From: JAGOJE01 sp964553715
GTDB lineage: Bacteria > Pseudomonadota > Alphaproteobacteria > Rickettsiales > Rickettsiaceae
Assembly (NCBI GenBank): GCA_964553715.1
Contig: CAZKKY010000005.1
Coordinates: 1-64,000, forward strand
DNA length: 64,000 bases
Direction: 5' to 3'
Shown here: positions 61,955-64,000 of the stretch, piece after piece
How positions within the stretch are numbered: the stretch's first letter is position 1
Layout of the letters: every line of letters begins with the position of its first letter
The notes under the pieces: generated by a model
The model's input: the letters and a program-made list of their open reading frames with translations, nothing else
Database searches by the model: none
What the model was told of the DNA's origin: nothing
Position numbers and translations under genes: made by a program

Positions 61955-62026
61955 TTTATTCCTATTGATAATATTTTCACCTGTATATATGATTTATATG
62001 TAAAATTTATAATAAATAAAAGAACA

Positions 62027-62656
62027 ATGTATATTATTTGTCCTAGATGTAGTACTAACTTTGTTATTGATGCTAGTCAGATTGGTAAAAATGGCAGAAA
62101 AGCAAGATGTTCAAAATGCAAGCATGTATGGTTTGTAGCCCCAGAAAATAAGGGTAAAGAGGTATCAAAAAAGCAAAGTATTAATAACAAAAAGCCGATT
62201 ACAGCCGAAACTAAATTCTACGATGGAAACGCTAGATTATTACCAGCAGTAATTACCACAGATAATAAAAAAGATTCTAATTTTTGTTTTTACAAAACAA
62301 TTCTGATATTTTTAGGGCTATTTTTAATTCTTTTGTTTGATATGGTAGATTTTGGTCAGTTCAAATTTTCTAATGATTTTTCTATAAGTGATATTAATGC
62401 AACTTCGCTTGACAGCAATAGACTTAAGGTAAGTTGTAAAATATATAATAACACATCAAAAACTATGGATCTTCCTATTATCAGGTTTAGATTTTATAAT
62501 AAACATAGTCAAATTATAGAGAGAAAATTACTTGAAAATAATCTAATCAAACTAGAGCCAAAACAATCTATTGATATTACTAAAGAGTTTAATACAAGGG
62601 CTGCGAATGTGGATGTAACTTTGGGCAGTAAATTAGATTTTATATTAAGGTATTAA
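62027..62656 (+). CDS. Zinc-ribbon membrane protein (MJ0042-type)
   Basis: A 209-aa protein opening MYIICPRCSTNFVIDASQIG and RCSKCKHVWF, the four-Cys MJ0042 zinc ribbon found at the N-terminus of many alphaproteobacterial proteins. A linker is followed by a transmembrane helix (about 88-106, TILIFLGLFLILLFDM) and a beta-rich periplasmic domain like DUF3426 (KVSCKIYNNTSKTMDLPIIRF). Function unknown; it is often near cell-division genes. ATG 62027 gives the ribbon at the very N-terminus and is preferred over the longer frame from 61946. The RDD gene follows after 1 nt. Confidence 0.85.
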   Translation: MYIICPRCSTNFVIDASQIGKNGRKARCSKCKHVWFVAPENKGKEVSKKQSINNKKPITAETKFYDGNARLLPAVITTDNKKDSNFCFYKTILIFLGLFLILLFDMVDFGQFKFSNDFSISDINATSLDSNRLKVSCKIYNNTSKTMDLPIIRFRFYNKHSQIIERKLLENNLIKLEPKQSIDITKEFNTRAANVDVTLGSKLDFILRY

Positions 62657-62657
62657 T

Positions 62658-63176
62658 ATGCAAAAACAACTTCTCTATCCCAAAATCATTCCTAGGTTAT
62701 TTTCTTCTATTATAGATTTTATGCTAATGACCTTTCTATTTATGCCATTTTCTCACCTTCTAACAAGTATTTTATTTGTAAATATGTTTAAGGAATATCT
62801 TATACATAATGCTATAAAAATAACCGATGCTAGTTCTATTACTACTGTTCTTATGTCAGAGGAGTTTACAAATCGTTATTTTGGCACTAGTGAAATGATG
62901 TTATATATTTTTATAAATACTGCAGTGCCACTGTTTATTATTACTATGTATTTTTGTTGTTTTTGGCATTATATGGGTTCTACTCCAGGCAAATATATTT
63001 TAGGGATAAAAATAGTAAAGGAAAATGATATAAAGTCTTCACCTACAATGGGGCAATCTATAATAAGAGCTATTACTTCACCTATAGGATTTATTCTCAT
63101 ATGGTTTTCCTTACTTTCATCAAGAAGGCAAACACTTCATGATAAAATATCAGGAACTTTGATAGTTAAGAAATAA
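62658..63176 (+). CDS. RDD-family membrane protein
   Basis: A 172-aa membrane protein with three helices, opening PRLFSSIIDFMLMTFLF with the RDD-type start (R..S.iiD), then GSTPGKYILGIKIVKEN, and ending SSRRQTLHDKISGTLIV. RDD proteins are of mostly unknown function; some act in sodium or amino-acid transport. It is tightly coupled to the zinc-ribbon gene and followed 25 nt later by ubiE. Confidence 0.9.
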   Translation: MQKQLLYPKIIPRLFSSIIDFMLMTFLFMPFSHLLTSILFVNMFKEYLIHNAIKITDASSITTVLMSEEFTNRYFGTSEMMLYIFINTAVPLFIITMYFCCFWHYMGSTPGKYILGIKIVKENDIKSSPTMGQSIIRAITSPIGFILIWFSLLSSRRQTLHDKISGTLIVKK

Positions 63177-63201
63177 ATTATACAGAAAAATATTAAAATA
63201 T

Positions 63202-63951
63202 ATGCTAGGACATAATAAGACATTTTTTGGGTTTAGAGAGGTGAATTTAGATGAAAAAGCTAAGTTGGTAACTAGCCTCTTTTCTTCTGTATCTAAAAAA
63301 TACGACCTTATGAATGATATAATGAGCTTTGGAGTACACCGTTTATGGAAGGATAGATTCTGTTCTATGATAGAACCAGAATCTACAAATATTCTAGATG
63401 TAGCAGGTGGAACAGGTGATATAGCGATTAGAGCATTGACAAATTCTACTATTAAAAATCGCCATGTTACTATTTGTGATCTGAATCTAGATATGATTTC
63501 TATTGCAAAAGATAAGGCAATGGATAAAGGTATCTTTTCAGGAATATCATACATAAATGGGGATGCTGAAAATTTGCCATTCGCAGATGAATCTTTCGAT
63601 TGTTATACTATAGCTTTTGGAATTAGGAATGTTACGGATATAAAAAAAGCTCTGCAGGAAAGTTATAGGGTGCTAAAGCCAAATGGAAAATTCTTATGTT
63701 TGGAATTTTCTAAACCAACTTGTGATAATATACAAAAATTATATGATTTTTATTCATTTGCTATAATACCTAAATTTGGTAAATTTGTAGCAGATAATGA
63801 GGAAGGTTACAGATATTTAGCAGAAAGTATTAATAAATTTCCAGACCAAGAATCTTTCAAAGCTATGATCGAAGATGTAAAATATCAGTCTGTTAGTTAT
63901 ATGAATATGACTGGTGGAATAGTTTCAATACATTCGGCCTTCAAATGCTAG
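63202..63951 (+). CDS. ubiE: Ubiquinone/menaquinone C-methyltransferase UbiE
   Basis: UbiE performs the C-methylation step of ubiquinone synthesis. The 249-aa product has VSKKYDLMNDIMSFGVHRLW, the SAM motif LDVAGGTGDIAIRAL, GDAENLPFADESFDCYTIAFGIRN and RVLKPNGKFLCLEFSKP. The ending GGIVSIHSAFK is conserved. The ubiB start overlaps its stop (ATGCTAG). Confidence 0.97.
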   Translation: MLGHNKTFFGFREVNLDEKAKLVTSLFSSVSKKYDLMNDIMSFGVHRLWKDRFCSMIEPESTNILDVAGGTGDIAIRALTNSTIKNRHVTICDLNLDMISIAKDKAMDKGIFSGISYINGDAENLPFADESFDCYTIAFGIRNVTDIKKALQESYRVLKPNGKFLCLEFSKPTCDNIQKLYDFYSFAIIPKFGKFVADNEEGYRYLAESINKFPDQESFKAMIEDVKYQSVSYMNMTGGIVSIHSAFKC

Positions 63952-64000
63952 ATATTTTTCGTATTATTTTTATATTAAGTAAATGGAAAATATGTAGCTT
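63945..64000 (+). CDS. ubiB: Start of UbiB (ubiquinone biosynthesis kinase-like), cut by window end
   Basis: ATG 63945 overlaps the ubiE stop and opens MLDIFRIIFILSKWKIC before the window ends. This fits the opening of UbiB, the atypical kinase-like protein of ubiquinone synthesis, which follows ubiE in many alphaproteobacteria. Only 18 complete codons are visible, so the name rests on position and a short helix. Confidence 0.6.
   Translation, partial: MLDIFRIIFILSKWKICS

Noticed and set aside
61946..62026. Longer zinc-ribbon protein overlapping dapD
   Set aside because: The MJ0042 ribbon is normally at the very N-terminus; ATG 62027 fits this, and the extra segment lies in the divergent promoter region.
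1..64000. CRISPR array or complete insertion sequence
   Set aside because: No regularly spaced direct repeats and no transposase with terminal inverted repeats were seen; only the tail of an Rpn-type gene at the left edge.

Overview
The window is an AT-rich, gene-dense stretch of a Rickettsiales-type alphaproteobacterial chromosome. The evidence is a combination of genes: a DUF2610 protein, an iscR / second cysteine desulfurase / iscS / iscU / iscA cluster, a Caulobacter-like cell-cycle phosphorelay (ChpT, DivK, PleD, PopZ), a dGTPase-argS-SPOR operon, and many short host-association-like proteins of unknown family. LPS assembly (kdsD, lptCAB, lpxB, a phosphoethanolamine transferase) and peptidoglycan genes (PBP1A, dapD, dapF, a MurU-like enzyme, a VanX domain) argue against the LPS-less Anaplasma/Ehrlichia branch. 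Class I FBP aldolase, Rpe and FolC suggest a less reduced metabolism than Rickettsia. The family within the order (for example Midichloriaceae) is inference only.

Layout. 1-1173: the 3' end of an Rpn-type nuclease/transposase gene and a GNAT protein with a decayed nucleotidyltransferase-like N-terminus. 1292-4661: rnd, kdsD, lptC, lptA, lptB, tightly packed. 4741-6049: two orphan loci, the second apparently frameshifted. 6130-9057 (minus): a phage or GTA-like fragment (portal, small ORF, large terminase). 9278-13449: cpoB, a YfgM-like protein, bamB, bcp, class I aldolase. 13529-21593 (minus): PBP1A, miaB, chpT, a hybrid kinase, a CorC-like protein, ybeY. 21693-26482: rpe, DUF2610, tolC, popZ and a secreted ankyrin protein broken by an assembly gap. 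26762-31194: hydrolase and the isc cluster. 31233-35001 (minus): SPOR, argS, dgt. 35311-38128: dapF, mtaB and an orphan. 38193-39332 (minus): a RuvX-VanX fusion. 39368-42775: phosphoethanolamine transferase, lpxB, MurU-like. 42797-55081 (minus): ZnuA-like, CCA enzyme, rlmE, clpB, Deg-like protease, cation antiporter pieces, pleD, divK, a lysine-rich repeat protein, fdx and a BON lipoprotein. 55495-61147: an XRE regulator, an FkbM methyltransferase, folC, then four small charged orphans, one crossing a second gap. 61136-64000: dapD (minus), zinc-ribbon protein, RDD protein, ubiE and the start of ubiB.

Both runs of 100 N are flanked by exact 55-bp direct copies. Removing the N run and one copy restores the reading frame each time, so both genes are probably intact and both gaps are assembly artefacts. 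I recognised no tRNA, rRNA, CRISPR array or insertion sequence. The most notable items are the RuvX-VanX fusion, the pseudo-nucleotidyltransferase-GNAT fusion, an IscR-type box over a strong iscR promoter, an rnd gene with no standard start codon, and the orphan cluster at 58415-61147.
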